Assembly (NCBI GenBank): GCA_963805325.1
Contig: CAWDTS010000015.1
Coordinates: forward strand, 186,001-250,000
Origin: DASWJZ01 sp963805325
GTDB taxonomy: Bacteria; Pseudomonadota; Alphaproteobacteria; Rhizobiales; Afifellaceae
Direction of reading: 5' to 3'
DNA length: 64,000 bases
A model generated the notes under the pieces. It was given only the letters and a program-made list of their open reading frames with translations. It was not told the origin of the DNA and searched no databases. Position numbers and translations under genes: made by a program. Positions 8,253-17,548 of this stretch are shown one piece after another; position 1 is the stretch's first letter, and each line of letters opens with the position of its first letter.

Positions 8253-8870
8253 TCAGGAATGCGAGAAAATGTCCTCGTCCCCCCACCCAAGAAGGTCGAG
8301 CTCCGCCCGGGTCGGCACGAAGCGGAAGCAGGTTTCGGCAAGATCGAGCCTCCCTTCGCGGACAAGCCGCGCCTCCAGCGCCGCCTTGATCGCGTGAAGG
8401 TGCAGCACGTCGGAGGCCGCATATTCGAGCTGCGCATCGGTCAGCGCCTCGGCCCCCCAGTCCGACGACTGCTGCTGTTTGGAAATCTCGAATCCGAGGA
8501 CTTCGCGCACCAGTTCCTTGAGCCCGTGCCGGTCGGTGTAGGTGCGCACGAGCCGCGAAGCGATCTTCGTGCACCAGATCGGCTTCACATCGATGTCGAG
8601 CCACTGCTTGAGCATTGCCACGTCGAAACGGGCGAAATGGAAGATCTTGACGATATCCGGGTCGGTCAGGAGCAGACCGAGGTTCGGTGCGCTGGTCTGC
8701 CCCTTGGCGATGTGGACCACGTCCACGCTGCCGTCGCCCGGCGAAAGCTGCACCACGCACAGGCGGTCGCGGGCGGGCTTCAACCCCATCGCCTCGGTGT
8801 CGACGGCGACCGAGCCGCTGTAAGCGGAGAGATCGTGCAGATCGCCTTCATGAACGCGAATGTTTGTCAG
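8253..8870 (-). CDS. Ribonuclease D-type 3'-5' exonuclease
   Basis: DEDD-family exonuclease, single catalytic domain without HRDC domains, the short alphaproteobacterial form. The catalytic residues are seen in VAVDTEAMGL (DxE), FHFARFDVAML and the final YAASDVLHLH (YxxxD). No ATG fits. A CTG at 8870 gives TNIRVHEGDL, the expected family N-terminus and 205 residues, with GGGGAG four bases upstream; an in-frame TTG at 8978 would add 36 poorly conserved residues. The true start is therefore uncertain. Likely role is RNA 3'-end trimming. Confidence 0.85.
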   Translation of the reverse strand: MTNIRVHEGDLHDLSAYSGSVAVDTEAMGLKPARDRLCVVQLSPGDGSVDVVHIAKGQTSAPNLGLLLTDPDIVKIFHFARFDVAMLKQWLDIDVKPIWCTKIASRLVRTYTDRHGLKELVREVLGFEISKQQQSSDWGAEALTDAQLEYAASDVLHLHAIKAALEARLVREGRLDLAETCFRFVPTRAELDLLGWGDEDIFSHS

Positions 8871-8984
8871 AGGGCTCCCCGATACACCGTTGATTCTAAA
8901 TCTGTTTTCCTGCCGATCCGTTGATGTAACAGGCGCGCCGAAGCTTCGCAAGCGAAGCAGAGCGCCAACGCGCCGCAATGCTCA

Positions 8985-9917
8985 TCAGTCGAACAGGCTC
9001 GACACGGACTTCTCCAGCGCTGTCCGGCTCACCGCCTCCCCAAGCAGAGTCGCGATCGACACGATGCGGATGTTCCGGGCCGAGACCACCGCGCTTGTCG
9101 GCTCAATCGAATCGGTGATGACGAGCTCCGTCAGTTTGGAGGCCGTGATGCGCGCCACGGCGCCACCGGAAAGCACGCCGTGCGTGATGTAGGCGGCGAC
9201 CGAGGTGGCGCCTTGATTGAGCAGTTCCTCGGCGGCATTGCACAGCGTTCCGCCGGAATCGACGATGTCGTCGACGAGAAGGCAGGCGCGGCCCCGCACG
9301 TGGCCGATGATGTTCATGATCTCCAACTCGCCTGGCCGCTCGCGCCGCTTGTCGACGATGGCGAGCGGCGCATCGATGCGCTTCGCGACGGTCCTGGCGC
9401 GCACCACGCCGCCCACGTCAGGGGAAACCACCATCAGATGGTTGTTGTCGTAACGCTCGGCGATATCGCGGGTAAAAACGGGCGCGGCGAAGAGATTGTC
9501 GGTCGGGATATCGAAGAAGCCCTGGATCTGCCCTGCGTGCAGGTCGACGGTAAGCACGCGGTCGGCGCCAGCGGTAGCGATCATGTTGGCAACGAGCTTC
9601 GCCGAGATCGGCGTGCGCGCCAGCGACTTCCGGTCCTGCCGCGCATAGCCGTAATAGGGGATGACGGCGGTGATCCGGCGCGCCGACGCGCGGTGGAGCG
9701 CATCGATGATGATCAGGAGCTCCATCAGATTGTCGTTGGCCGGAAAGCTCGTCGACTGGACGACGAAAACGTCCTCGCCGCGCACGTTCTCCTGGATTTC
9801 GACGAACACTTCCTGATCGGCGAAACGGCGGACGGCAGCCTGCGCAAGCTCGATGTTGAGATAATGGGCGATCGCCCGGGCGAGCGTCTCGTTGGAGTTC
9901 CCGGCGACGATCTTCAT
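8985..9917 (-). CDS. prs: Ribose-phosphate pyrophosphokinase (PRPP synthetase)
   Basis: Makes PRPP from ribose-5-phosphate and ATP for nucleotide, histidine and tryptophan synthesis. At 310 residues it has the standard length. Family motifs include MKIVAGNSNETLA at the start, PYYGYARQDRK (ATP loop), TVDLHAGQIQGFFDIP and the PRPP-binding signature LLVDDIVDSGGTL. The ATG at 9917 is preferred over an open extension to 10031 because the family begins at MKIV. Confidence 0.97.
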   Translation of the reverse strand: MKIVAGNSNETLARAIAHYLNIELAQAAVRRFADQEVFVEIQENVRGEDVFVVQSTSFPANDNLMELLIIIDALHRASARRITAVIPYYGYARQDRKSLARTPISAKLVANMIATAGADRVLTVDLHAGQIQGFFDIPTDNLFAAPVFTRDIAERYDNNHLMVVSPDVGGVVRARTVAKRIDAPLAIVDKRRERPGELEIMNIIGHVRGRACLLVDDIVDSGGTLCNAAEELLNQGATSVAAYITHGVLSGGAVARITASKLTELVITDSIEPTSAVVSARNIRIVSIATLLGEAVSRTALEKSVSSLFD

Positions 9918-10054
9918 CTCTCGAGGAGCCCTCGGGCACCTGCGGGCCCGTCGCGCGACGCCCCGGAAAGCTGGGGGCGCGGGGCCTTTTAGCAACGGCA
10001 CAAAAGCTTCACAACCGCGCTTTGGCCGCAATCCTCAACGGCTTAGCCTTCCCG

Positions 10055-11206
10055 CTACCGGACCGCCATCTCGGTGCCGTGGCGCGATAGCGGCTCCGGC
10101 GCGGCTTCGGTCGTGAGGTAGGTGCGGCCGAGGCACATCGCCGCGCCGGCATCGGAGTCCATCAGAATCATGTGGGCGAAGAGCACCATGCCGGGCGCGA
10201 TGACCGCCGGGTTGCCGCGAAAGAACATCGGCCAGTCCATCCAGGACGGGGCGTAGCGCGCGCCGAGCGAGTAACCGCAGGCGTTCAGCCGATGGCGCGT
10301 CATGCCGTGCGCCTCCATCACGGCGGCGTGGGCATCGAACACTTCGCCGAAGCTGCGGCCCGGCCGCATCGCCTCCTCGCAGGCAGTGAGCGCCTCCGCG
10401 CAGGCGGCGTGCAGCTCCAGATGCCGTGGGCTCGGCGTCCCCACGATCACGGTCCGCATCAGTGCCACGTGGTAGAGCCGATAGGTCCCGGCGAATTCGA
10501 GCGTTAGCTGGTCGTTCGCGTCGAGCGTCCGCCGGCCGCTCTTGATGCGGCAGAGAAGCGCATCGTCTCCCGAACCGATGATAAAGGGGTTCGCCGGGTA
10601 GTCGCCGCCGCCCTTGAAGATCGCACCCTGCATCGCGGCAAGGATGTCGCCCTCGTCGGCGCCGGGGCGGATCAACGCGAGCGCGGCATCGAGTGCGTCG
10701 TCCGCAAGCTCCGCGGCGCGGCGGACGTAGGTGAGCTCCGCCCCGCTCTTCACGACGCGCAGCCCCGCAACGAGATCGGAGGCGTCTTCGACGGTGCCGA
10801 AACTCCTGAGCGCCTCGTCGAGCGCGCGGCCGTTCGCGGCCGTGAGCCCCTGCGTCTCGTATTCCACGCCGATCCGCTTACCGAGGAGCCCGAGCTCGTT
10901 CAGGAGATCGCGAAGCTGATTGGCCGGGCCGGCGCCCGCTTCGTCAGCCCACACGACGATGTTCTCGATCAGCGAGGTGTGCCGTGCCTGGCGAAGATCG
11001 GCGGAACGCGTCAGAAGGGTGAAAGCGCCGTCGCTCGTAAAGATCAGGCACTGGAAGAAGCAATAGCCGAACGTGTCGTAGCCAGTCAGCCAATAGTGGC
11101 TCTCCGGCGCGAACATGAGGAGCACGTCGAGCTTGCGGCGCGCCATCTCCTCGATGACGCGGATGCGCCGCGCCTCGAACTCCCCTGCCTCGAAATGCAA
11201 TGCCAC
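10055..11206 (-). CDS. M24-fold (creatinase-like) hydrolase, probably metal independent
   Basis: 383-residue protein with the creatinase/prolidase fold: an N-terminal domain (DVLLMFAPESHYWLTGYD) and a C-terminal pita-bread domain. True M24 aminopeptidases carry five metal ligands. Here the usual first-Asp position reads EFAG, the second reads YHVALMRT without Asp, the GHGIG histidine region reads CGYSLG, and the late Glu positions are Met or Asp-rich. That pattern resembles metal-free creatinase and ectoine-hydrolase-type enzymes more than peptidases. The GTG start at 11206 lies one base after the pgeF stop, so the two are translationally linked. Substrate unknown. Confidence 0.78.
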   Translation of the reverse strand: MALHFEAGEFEARRIRVIEEMARRKLDVLLMFAPESHYWLTGYDTFGYCFFQCLIFTSDGAFTLLTRSADLRQARHTSLIENIVVWADEAGAGPANQLRDLLNELGLLGKRIGVEYETQGLTAANGRALDEALRSFGTVEDASDLVAGLRVVKSGAELTYVRRAAELADDALDAALALIRPGADEGDILAAMQGAIFKGGGDYPANPFIIGSGDDALLCRIKSGRRTLDANDQLTLEFAGTYRLYHVALMRTVIVGTPSPRHLELHAACAEALTACEEAMRPGRSFGEVFDAHAAVMEAHGMTRHRLNACGYSLGARYAPSWMDWPMFFRGNPAVIAPGMVLFAHMILMDSDAGAAMCLGRTYLTTEAAPEPLSRHGTEMAVR

Positions 11207-11207
11207 A

Positions 11208-12002
11208 TCAGTCTCCGTGAAGCGTGATCGCAGAGAGGAGCCGCCCATAATCGGGCTCGCCGCGATGCGTGGCGCGGCGGTAGGAAAAGAAGCGCGCCTC
11301 GTCAGAATAGGTGCAAAGGCCGAGATTGCCGATCGAACCGATCCCCGCCGCCAGAAGTCGCGCGACAATGTAGGCCGGAAGATCGAACATCGAATGCCCT
11401 TCGCGCGACGAGGGCGTAAAGAAGCGGGCGTTCGCCGCGTCGGCGTCGACAAAGCGCGCCGAAAACTCCGGCCCGACTTCGTAGGCCTTCGCCGAGATCG
11501 TCGGCCCGAGCACACCGACAATCCTCTCCCGCTTCGCGCCGAGGCGCTCCATCGTCGCGATCGTCGATTCGAGAATGCCGGTGAATGCGCCCTTCCATCC
11601 GGCATGCGCAGCCGCAACGACGCGCGCATCGGCCTCGGCGAAGAGGACCGGCCCGCAATCGGCAGCACCTGCGCCGACTGCGACACCCGGGCGGTCGGTT
11701 ACCAGCGCATCGGCCCTGGGGCCGTCGCCGGGCGCCCAGACAGTTTCGACCACGAGGGCGTCCGCGCTATGCACCTGGTACGGCGTCGCGAGATTCTCCG
11801 GCGCAGCGCCAATGTGGCGCGCGGCGCGGGCGCGGTTCTCAAGCACCGCCTCGCGCGAATCCTTCGAGCCGATGCCGGTGTTGAGCCCGCGATAGAGACC
11901 CGTGGAAACGCCGCCCTCGCGCGTGAAGAAAGCGTGCGCAACGCCGGGGAGCTTGAGCAAGGGCGCCTCGATCGGCGCGAGCTGGGGCGAGGCCTCGTTC
12001 AT
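11208..12002 (-). CDS. pgeF: PgeF/YfiH family (polyphenol oxidase, purine nucleoside phosphorylase-like) protein
   Basis: Laccase-domain protein of the LACC1/YfiH family, linked in other bacteria to peptidoglycan quality control and to purine nucleoside cleavage. The zinc ligands are the His and Cys residues of YQVHS, GAADCGPVLF and AAHAGWKG. The N-terminus has HAFFTREGGVSTG. The ATG at 12002 gives a typical length of 264; a TTG at 12038 is an alternative. The gene directly precedes the creatinase-like gene. Confidence 0.88.
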   Translation of the reverse strand: MNEASPQLAPIEAPLLKLPGVAHAFFTREGGVSTGLYRGLNTGIGSKDSREAVLENRARAARHIGAAPENLATPYQVHSADALVVETVWAPGDGPRADALVTDRPGVAVGAGAADCGPVLFAEADARVVAAAHAGWKGAFTGILESTIATMERLGAKRERIVGVLGPTISAKAYEVGPEFSARFVDADAANARFFTPSSREGHSMFDLPAYIVARLLAAGIGSIGNLGLCTYSDEARFFSYRRATHRGEPDYGRLLSAITLHGD

Positions 12003-12157
12003 GTGCCGGAGGTAGGACCGCGCCTCAGTCAAAGTCAAACCGTGGAAAAGCTCCTCGCCACCGCGGCACAGTCGACCGGGCTATTGACGCACCGCGTCTC
12101 GGCACCCAAGAAAGAGCCGTCGGGTTCATCTTCCCGACATCTTCCGCCGGAAGCGAA

Positions 12158-13549
12158 TTGCCCAAGCACATCCTCGTGCCGCTGATCGTCGCATGCGCGC
12201 TGTTCATGCAACAGCTTGACGCGACCGCGCTTGCTACGTCGCTCCCTGCCATCTCGGCCGCGCTCGGCGAGCCGCCGGTGAAGCTGCATCTCGCCATCAC
12301 CGTTTATATGTTCAGCCTGGCTGCCTTTCTGCCGATCAGCGGCTGGGTGGCCGACCGCTTTGGCGCGCGCACTGTGTTCCGGGTCGCGATCGCGATCTTT
12401 GCAATCGCGTCGGTCGGGTGCGGGCTTGCAACGAGCTTCGAGTGGCTGATCGGTGCGCGCATCGTCCAGGGAATCGGGGGCGCCATGATGGTTCCGGTCG
12501 CCAGGCTGATTCTCGTGCGCACGGTGGAGAAGGCACAACTCGTCCGCGCGCTCGCGGTGATGAGCATGCCGGCGCTTGTGGGACCCATGCTCGGTCCGCT
12601 GGTCGGCGGCTTCCTCACGTCATATGCGTCCTGGCGCTGGATCTTCTGGATCAACGTCCCCGTCGGCATCATCGGCATTCTGCTGGTGACTGCATTCATC
12701 GACGACGTTCGCGAAGAGGCGCAACGTTTCGACTTCGTCGGCGCTTTTCTTTCCAGCTTCGGGCTGTCGACCCTCCTCTTTGGCATCGACGCGGCGACCA
12801 CCGGCGATGCGCTCAGCCCCTTGTCGGCAGCGTGCCTTGTATCCGGCGCCGTCGCGCTGACCGCCTATGCCTTCTACGCACGTCGCGCGGCGACGCCGAT
12901 TCTCGACCTCCGCCTTTTCCGTATCGCGACGTTCAGAGCGAGCCTGGTCGGCGGCTCGATTTTCCGCATCGGCGTTGGCGCGATGCCGTTCGTACTGCCG
13001 CTGCTCCTGCAGGAACTCTTCGGCTACACGCCATTCCAATCGGGGCTCGTCACCTTCGTCGCCGCAGTGGGCTCGTTCGGCATGCGCACGATATCGAGCC
13101 GCGTGCTCACGCACTTCGGATTCCGATCGGTGCTCCGATGGGACGGACTGATAGCAGCGGTCTTCACCGGCGCCTGTGCATTCTTCAGACCGGACACGCC
13201 TTACCTCGTCATGATTCTCGTGCTCTTCCTCGGCGGATTCTTCCGCTCGCTGCAGATGGTCAGCCTGAATGCGCTGACCTTCGCCGACCTCACGCGCGTG
13301 CAGATGAGCCACGCGACGAGTTTCTTGACGATGTCGCAGCGCCTCTCGCAAAGCATGGGCGTGGCGGTCGCGGCGTTCGTATTGCATGCCGCGACAATCG
13401 GAACGGTGCCGCCACATGGTGCCTTCATGCTGACATTCGCGATCATGGCCGCGATGGCTGTCGCGTCTTCGCTCTTCTTCACGCGCCTCCACCCTGACGC
13501 CGGGGCGGAAATCGCCGGTCGAAAGGCAGTGGCAGCCGACGCGGAGTGA
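12158..13549 (+). CDS. MFS drug-efflux-type transporter (DHA2 family)
   Basis: 463-residue integral membrane protein with about fourteen hydrophobic segments, matching the EmrB/QacA (DHA2) layout. The N-terminal motif LDATALATSLPAI and the loop GWVADRFGARTVFR (motif A) are clear, and motif C-like SMPALVGPMLGPLVGG follows in segment 5. It probably exports small molecules by proton antiport; the substrate is unknown. The start is a TTG at 12158 behind CGGAAGCGA. The gene ends directly against the convergent midA with no space for a terminator. Confidence 0.88.
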   Translation: MPKHILVPLIVACALFMQQLDATALATSLPAISAALGEPPVKLHLAITVYMFSLAAFLPISGWVADRFGARTVFRVAIAIFAIASVGCGLATSFEWLIGARIVQGIGGAMMVPVARLILVRTVEKAQLVRALAVMSMPALVGPMLGPLVGGFLTSYASWRWIFWINVPVGIIGILLVTAFIDDVREEAQRFDFVGAFLSSFGLSTLLFGIDAATTGDALSPLSAACLVSGAVALTAYAFYARRAATPILDLRLFRIATFRASLVGGSIFRIGVGAMPFVLPLLLQELFGYTPFQSGLVTFVAAVGSFGMRTISSRVLTHFGFRSVLRWDGLIAAVFTGACAFFRPDTPYLVMILVLFLGGFFRSLQMVSLNALTFADLTRVQMSHATSFLTMSQRLSQSMGVAVAAFVLHAATIGTVPPHGAFMLTFAIMAAMAVASSLFFTRLHPDAGAEIAGRKAVAADAE

Positions 13550-14616
13550 TCAGAACGGCGGCGGGGCGATGGCGGGCCGCGTCAGCGCCAGCACCTTGAA
13601 AAGCGTGCCCATGGCGGCCGGACCCGGCGAGCCTTTCGACCGCCGCATCGAGCGAGGCGCGCGTTGCCGCATCGGCATTCGCGCCAAGCTTCCCGGCGCG
13701 CTCCACGAGCCCGAGCGCGTTCAGGAACGCGCCTTGCGGCATGGGGCCATGCGCAGCGGCGCCTTCGGCCGCAGCGCTCCGCCGAAGCGCGGCGAAGTCT
13801 ACATGCGCGGTCAGGTCGGCGGCACCTGGCGCGGCCAGCGCTTCGGCGAAGCGATGGCCGCGCACCGCCTGCAAAGTGTCGCCGGCGGCGGTCTTGGCAT
13901 GGCCATAGTCCACGATGAGCGCCGCACCATTTTCCTCTGCGATTCGGCGAGCGACCTTCGCGACGATCGCGTCGGCCGCCGGGCGGACCTCAAAGAGCGC
14001 GCCCTCCGGCGCGACGGGTCCCCGGTCGAGCCCGCTCGCGCCGATTCCGAAAGCGAGCTTCCTGGAATCGTCGAGGCCGACGACACGCTCTCGCCACTTC
14101 TCTCCGACGCGCACGAACTGGCGCACCGGAAGCGCGTCGAAGAACTCGTTGGCGACGAGAAGAAGCGGGCCCAACGCGACGTCGGAGAACGAGTTCGTGC
14201 CAAGTGACCTCCGGCAGAACGCCGGCCAGCGCCTCTTTCTGACGCGCGATCAGGGCAGGACTCGTCTCGACCAGATGTACGTGGAGCGCTTCGTTAAAGG
14301 CCGGAATCTTCCCCGCGACGCGAAGGATGTCGGCCATCAGTGTTCCACGCCCGGGGCCGAGTTCCACGAGCGCGACCTGCGACGGAGCACCTATCAGGCG
14401 CCAAACATGGACAAGCCACGCGCCGATGATCTCGCCGAACATCTGGCTCACCTCCGGCGCGGTGATGAAGTCGCCTTCAACGCCGAACGGATCGCGCGTC
14501 GCGTAGTAGCCGTGCTGTGGATCGCCGAGGCACAGCGCCATGTAGTCGGCGACGCTCATCGGGCCGTTCGCTTCGATGAGGCTCTTGATCCTGCGGCCGA
14601 GCGGCGTGTCGCTCAC
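13550..14616 (-). CDS. midA: MidA-type class I SAM-dependent methyltransferase, two apparent frameshifts
   Basis: Homologue of human NDUFAF7/MidA, an arginine methyltransferase needed for complex I assembly. The N-terminus has GPMSVADYMALCLGDPQHGYY and the SAM motif LVELGPGRGTLMADILR; later LLVANEFFDALPVRQF and LIVDYGH are family signatures. Two indels break the frame: near 14194, where GAGTTC read as GAGTC gives WHDSFSDVALGPLL; and near 13624, where GGG read as GG gives LAGPAAMGTLFKVLAL and the stop at 13550. Corrected length 354. It overlaps the lgt stop by four bases. Confidence 0.9.
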
Positions 14617-15422
14617 GCTTTCCGCCGCAGGGCAAAGACGATAGCGCCCGCCCCGACCAGCACCATTGGGATCGACAGGATCATGCCCATGGTGAGACCG
14701 CCAAAAAGGAATCCGAGCTGCGGGTCGGGCTCGCGCACGAATTCCACCAGGATGCGTGCGATGCCGTAGCCGGCGATGAACGCCCCGCCGGTCAGGCCGG
14801 GCCGTTCCAGGCTCAGATAGCGGTGCGTCAGGATGCGAAGCACGATGAAGAGGAGAATGCCTTCAAGCCCCGCCTCGTAGAGCTGGCTTGGGTGACGCGG
14901 CAGCGGCCCGCCGCTCGGAAAGACCATTGCCCAAGGGACGTCCGTCGTCCTCCCCCAGAGCTCGCCGTTGATGAAGTTGGCGATCCGCCCGAAGAAGAGC
15001 CCGAATGTCACCGAGGCGGCGGCGACATCGAAGAGCGAGAGCATCGGGATCTTCCGCCTGAGCGAAAACACGGTCATCGCGAGGATCGTGCCTGTAAGGC
15101 CGCCATGGAATGACATGCCGCCTTCCCAGAGCCGGAAGAAGCCGAGTGGATCGTCGAGGAAGTGGTCGGGCTGGTAGAACAGCGCATAGCCGATGCGGCC
15201 GCCGCCCACGATGCCGACCACGAGCCAGAGCAGGAAGTCGTCGATGTCGGTAAGCGTCATCGGCGCCGTCCCGCCCCAAAGGCGCGGGTTGGAGACCAGC
15301 CGGCGCGCATACCACCAGCCGATCAGGATGCCGGCGAAATAGGCGAGCCCGTACCAGCGGATCGCGAGCGGCCCGAACGACACAGCGATCGGGTCGATCG
15401 AAGGGTAAGGGATGACGAGCAT
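14613..15422 (-). CDS. lgt: Prolipoprotein diacylglyceryl transferase
   Basis: Inner-membrane enzyme that transfers diacylglycerol from phosphatidylglycerol to the lipobox cysteine of prolipoproteins, the first step of lipoprotein maturation. About seven transmembrane segments are visible in 269 residues. The family signature GRIANFINGELWG sits near residue 152, and the active-site region YGLAYFAGILIGWW near residue 24. It overlaps midA by four bases (ATGA), so both are translated from one message. Confidence 0.96.
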   Translation of the reverse strand: MLVIPYPSIDPIAVSFGPLAIRWYGLAYFAGILIGWWYARRLVSNPRLWGGTAPMTLTDIDDFLLWLVVGIVGGGRIGYALFYQPDHFLDDPLGFFRLWEGGMSFHGGLTGTILAMTVFSLRRKIPMLSLFDVAAASVTFGLFFGRIANFINGELWGRTTDVPWAMVFPSGGPLPRHPSQLYEAGLEGILLFIVLRILTHRYLSLERPGLTGGAFIAGYGIARILVEFVREPDPQLGFLFGGLTMGMILSIPMVLVGAGAIVFALRRKA

Positions 15423-15621
15423 GGCGCGGCTCAGCGGCAGGATATGGGCAAGAAAGGCGGCGGACCTTCGCCCTGCCGCGATTCTGGGTCAACCCGCCGT
15501 CTTGCGCCGCCGCCACTGAAGCATATATGCCATCTGTCAATGGTAGCGTTTGGGCGTAGCGCCCTTGATTCGCCCAGTTTCCGGCCTCCACGCCGGGAAT
15601 GGCGCCCCGGAGGGAGGTGAC

Positions 15622-15954
15622 ATGACGCAGACCTCAAGCCGGCTTCTCGACGAGTTCGCCAAGCTCATGACCGATATGGCCGGCGTCGCCCAGGGCGTTC
15701 GCCGCGAGGTGGAGACGGCAGTGAAGGGCCAGGCCGAGCGCTTCGTTGGCGAGATGGATCTCGTTCAGCGCGAGGAGTTCGAGGCCGTGCGCGAAATGGC
15801 GGTCAAGGCGCGCGAAGAGAACGAGGCGCTGAAGAAACGCATCGCCGCGCTTGAAGCGCATCTGAACCAGAGCCCGCCAAGGGCAGAGGACGAACCGTTG
15901 AAACAAGGCGCGCGCAAGTCGACCGGAGAGTCCGCTGCGGAAGGCGAAAACTGA
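15622..15954 (+). CDS. UbiK-like accessory factor (BMFP/YqiC family) coiled-coil protein
   Basis: 110-residue protein with a strong AGGGAGGTGA ribosome site before ATG 15622. Residues 1-35 form an amphipathic helix (LLDEFAKLMTDMAGVAQGVRREVE); residues about 50-80 are a coiled coil containing REEFEAVREMAVKAREENEALKK, the membrane fusogenic (BMFP) domain typical of YqiC/UbiK, which supports ubiquinone synthesis. The C-terminal thirty residues are polar and probably disordered. It diverges from lgt. Confidence 0.85.
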   Translation: MTQTSSRLLDEFAKLMTDMAGVAQGVRREVETAVKGQAERFVGEMDLVQREEFEAVREMAVKAREENEALKKRIAALEAHLNQSPPRAEDEPLKQGARKSTGESAAEGEN

Positions 15955-16125
15955 GCGCCGCTCGGTTTCCCCGTGGAAAAGCCCTCTCCGACTCTGGCGG
16001 CGCTTCCAGAGGGGACTCCCATACCTATAGTGAAGGTGGAAAGAGATTCGGTTTTGCTCCGATACAACAAGCGTAACGAAAGGCAATCCAGGCGGTTCAA
16101 TTCGAGGTGCCTGGCAGTCTTTGTC

Positions 16126-16157
16126 GATTCACGCACAACGGGAGTCGCGTCAGAGTC
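16126..16157 (+). promoter_or_regulatory. Cluster of three GANTC (CcrM) sites upstream of the YbjN gene
   Basis: GANTC motifs lie at 16126-16130, 16142-16146 and 16153-16157, within 32 bases, 40 to 71 bases before the YbjN start; a fourth is at 16045-16049. GANTC is the alphaproteobacterial CcrM adenine-methylation site, and such clusters in promoters can make transcription methylation and GcrA dependent. The regulatory role here is inference. I see no other gene in 15955-16196. Confidence 0.4.
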
Positions 16158-16196
16158 GTTTGTGTTCCCTTGGGTAACGACGCGAGGATATGAGCC

Positions 16197-16697
16197 ATGA
16201 GTCTGGTCGACATTGAACTCGCCGCTTCCACCAACCCGGTCGATCTGATCGAGCAGATTGCCGCGTCGCATGACTGGGCGTTCGACCGTTCGGGCGACGA
16301 CGAGATCACGATCTCCGTGACCGGCGCCTTCTGCGACTACAATCTTTCGATGTCGTGGATGGGTGCGCTCGAAGCGCTGCATCTCGCCTGCGCCTTCGAC
16401 TTCAAGGTCAACGACCGGCGCAAGAACGAGGTGATGCGTCTCCTCGCGCTGGTCAACGAGCAGCTCTGGCTCGGCCATTTCGACCTGTGGCAGGCGGAAG
16501 GCGTCATCATGTATCGCAATGCGCTGCTCCTGACCGAGGGAATGGAGGCAGGTGCCGGCCAGCTCGAAGCGATGCTCGCCGCCGCGGTTGAGGCATGCGA
16601 GCGCTATTATCAGGCGTTCCAGTTCGTCATCTGGGCCGGCAAGTCGCCGGAGGACGCGCTCGCGGCCGTCCTCTTCGAGACGCACGGCGAAGCCTGA
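16197..16697 (+). CDS. YbjN domain-containing protein
   Basis: 166-residue cytosolic protein with the YbjN fold, which resembles type III secretion chaperones. Visible features are DLIEQIAASHDWAFDRSGDDE at the N-terminus, then a central beta region and the helical end AVEACERYYQAFQFVIWAGKSPEDAL. The alphaproteobacterial members lie beside proC, as here; the stop is five bases before the proC start, so the two form an operon. Function is not established. Confidence 0.88.
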   Translation: MSLVDIELAASTNPVDLIEQIAASHDWAFDRSGDDEITISVTGAFCDYNLSMSWMGALEALHLACAFDFKVNDRRKNEVMRLLALVNEQLWLGHFDLWQAEGVIMYRNALLLTEGMEAGAGQLEAMLAAAVEACERYYQAFQFVIWAGKSPEDALAAVLFETHGEA

Positions 16698-16702
16698 CAC
16701 CG

Positions 16703-17524
16703 ATGATCCCGGGAGCCCAGCCGCTGCTGCTTGTCGGCGCCGGCAAGATGGGCGGCGCCATGCTCGAACGCTGGCTGTCGCACCGGCTCGACGCCGCCGA
16801 AGTCACGATTCTCGATCCCTATCTCCAGGGCGACCGCTGGTCGGATCTCGCCAAGAAGGGCACGGCGACCGCGACCAGCATCGCCGGCGCCAGCGACCGC
16901 GCTTACAAGATCATCGTCCTCGCGGTGAAGCCGCAGTCGATGACGGAGGCGCTTGCCGAAGTGTGCACGCTTGCCGCACCTGACACGACCATCCTTTCGA
17001 TCGCCGCGGGCGTCCGCATCGCAACCCTCGAAGCCGCCTTCCCCGCCGGACAGGCCATCGTTCGCGCCATGCCGAACACGCCGGCGCAGGTCGGCATGAG
17101 CATGACGGTCGCGGTGCCCAACGCGCATGTCACGGAGGTCGAGCGCGGCGCCGTCGATGCGCTGCTGGCGGCGATCGGCGATGTCGCATGGATCGACGAC
17201 GAGACGCTGCTCGACGCAGTGACCGCCGTCTCTGGCTCGGGGCCCGCTTATGTCTTTCTTCTCGCCGAGACGCTCGCCGAGGCCGCCCGGCAGGCGGGCC
17301 TTCCGAACGGCCTTGCCGCGCGGCTCGCGCGGCAGACCGTGGCGGGCGCCGGCGCGCTCCTGGCAGAAAGCCCGCTCGCGCCGGACGTGCTACGGCGCAA
17401 CGTCACCTCCCCCGCCGGGACGACGGAGGCCGCGCTCAAGGTGCTGATGGCCGAGGACGGCATGGGCCAGCTTTTGGCCCGCGCCGTCGACGCCGCGAAG
17501 AAGCGCTCGATCGAGCTCGGCTGA
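16703..17524 (+). CDS. proC: Pyrroline-5-carboxylate reductase
   Basis: Last step of proline synthesis, reducing pyrroline-5-carboxylate with NADPH. The N-terminal Rossmann motif is LLVGAGKMGGAML, followed by VLAVKPQ, the conserved RAMPNTPAQVG and the C-terminal signature region VTSPAGTTEAALKVL. At 273 residues it has the standard length. The ATG at 16703 is just after the YbjN stop, which argues against the upstream in-frame start at 16595. Confidence 0.96.
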   Translation: MIPGAQPLLLVGAGKMGGAMLERWLSHRLDAAEVTILDPYLQGDRWSDLAKKGTATATSIAGASDRAYKIIVLAVKPQSMTEALAEVCTLAAPDTTILSIAAGVRIATLEAAFPAGQAIVRAMPNTPAQVGMSMTVAVPNAHVTEVERGAVDALLAAIGDVAWIDDETLLDAVTAVSGSGPAYVFLLAETLAEAARQAGLPNGLAARLARQTVAGAGALLAESPLAPDVLRRNVTSPAGTTEAALKVLMAEDGMGQLLARAVDAAKKRSIELG

Positions 17525-17548
17525 CGGCCTGGCTCGCCGAACATCCCA

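Noticed and set aside
15973..16200. 75-codon open frame between the UbiK-like and YbjN genes
   Set aside because: No ribosome site, no recognisable family, and it overlaps the region with GANTC sites that looks regulatory.
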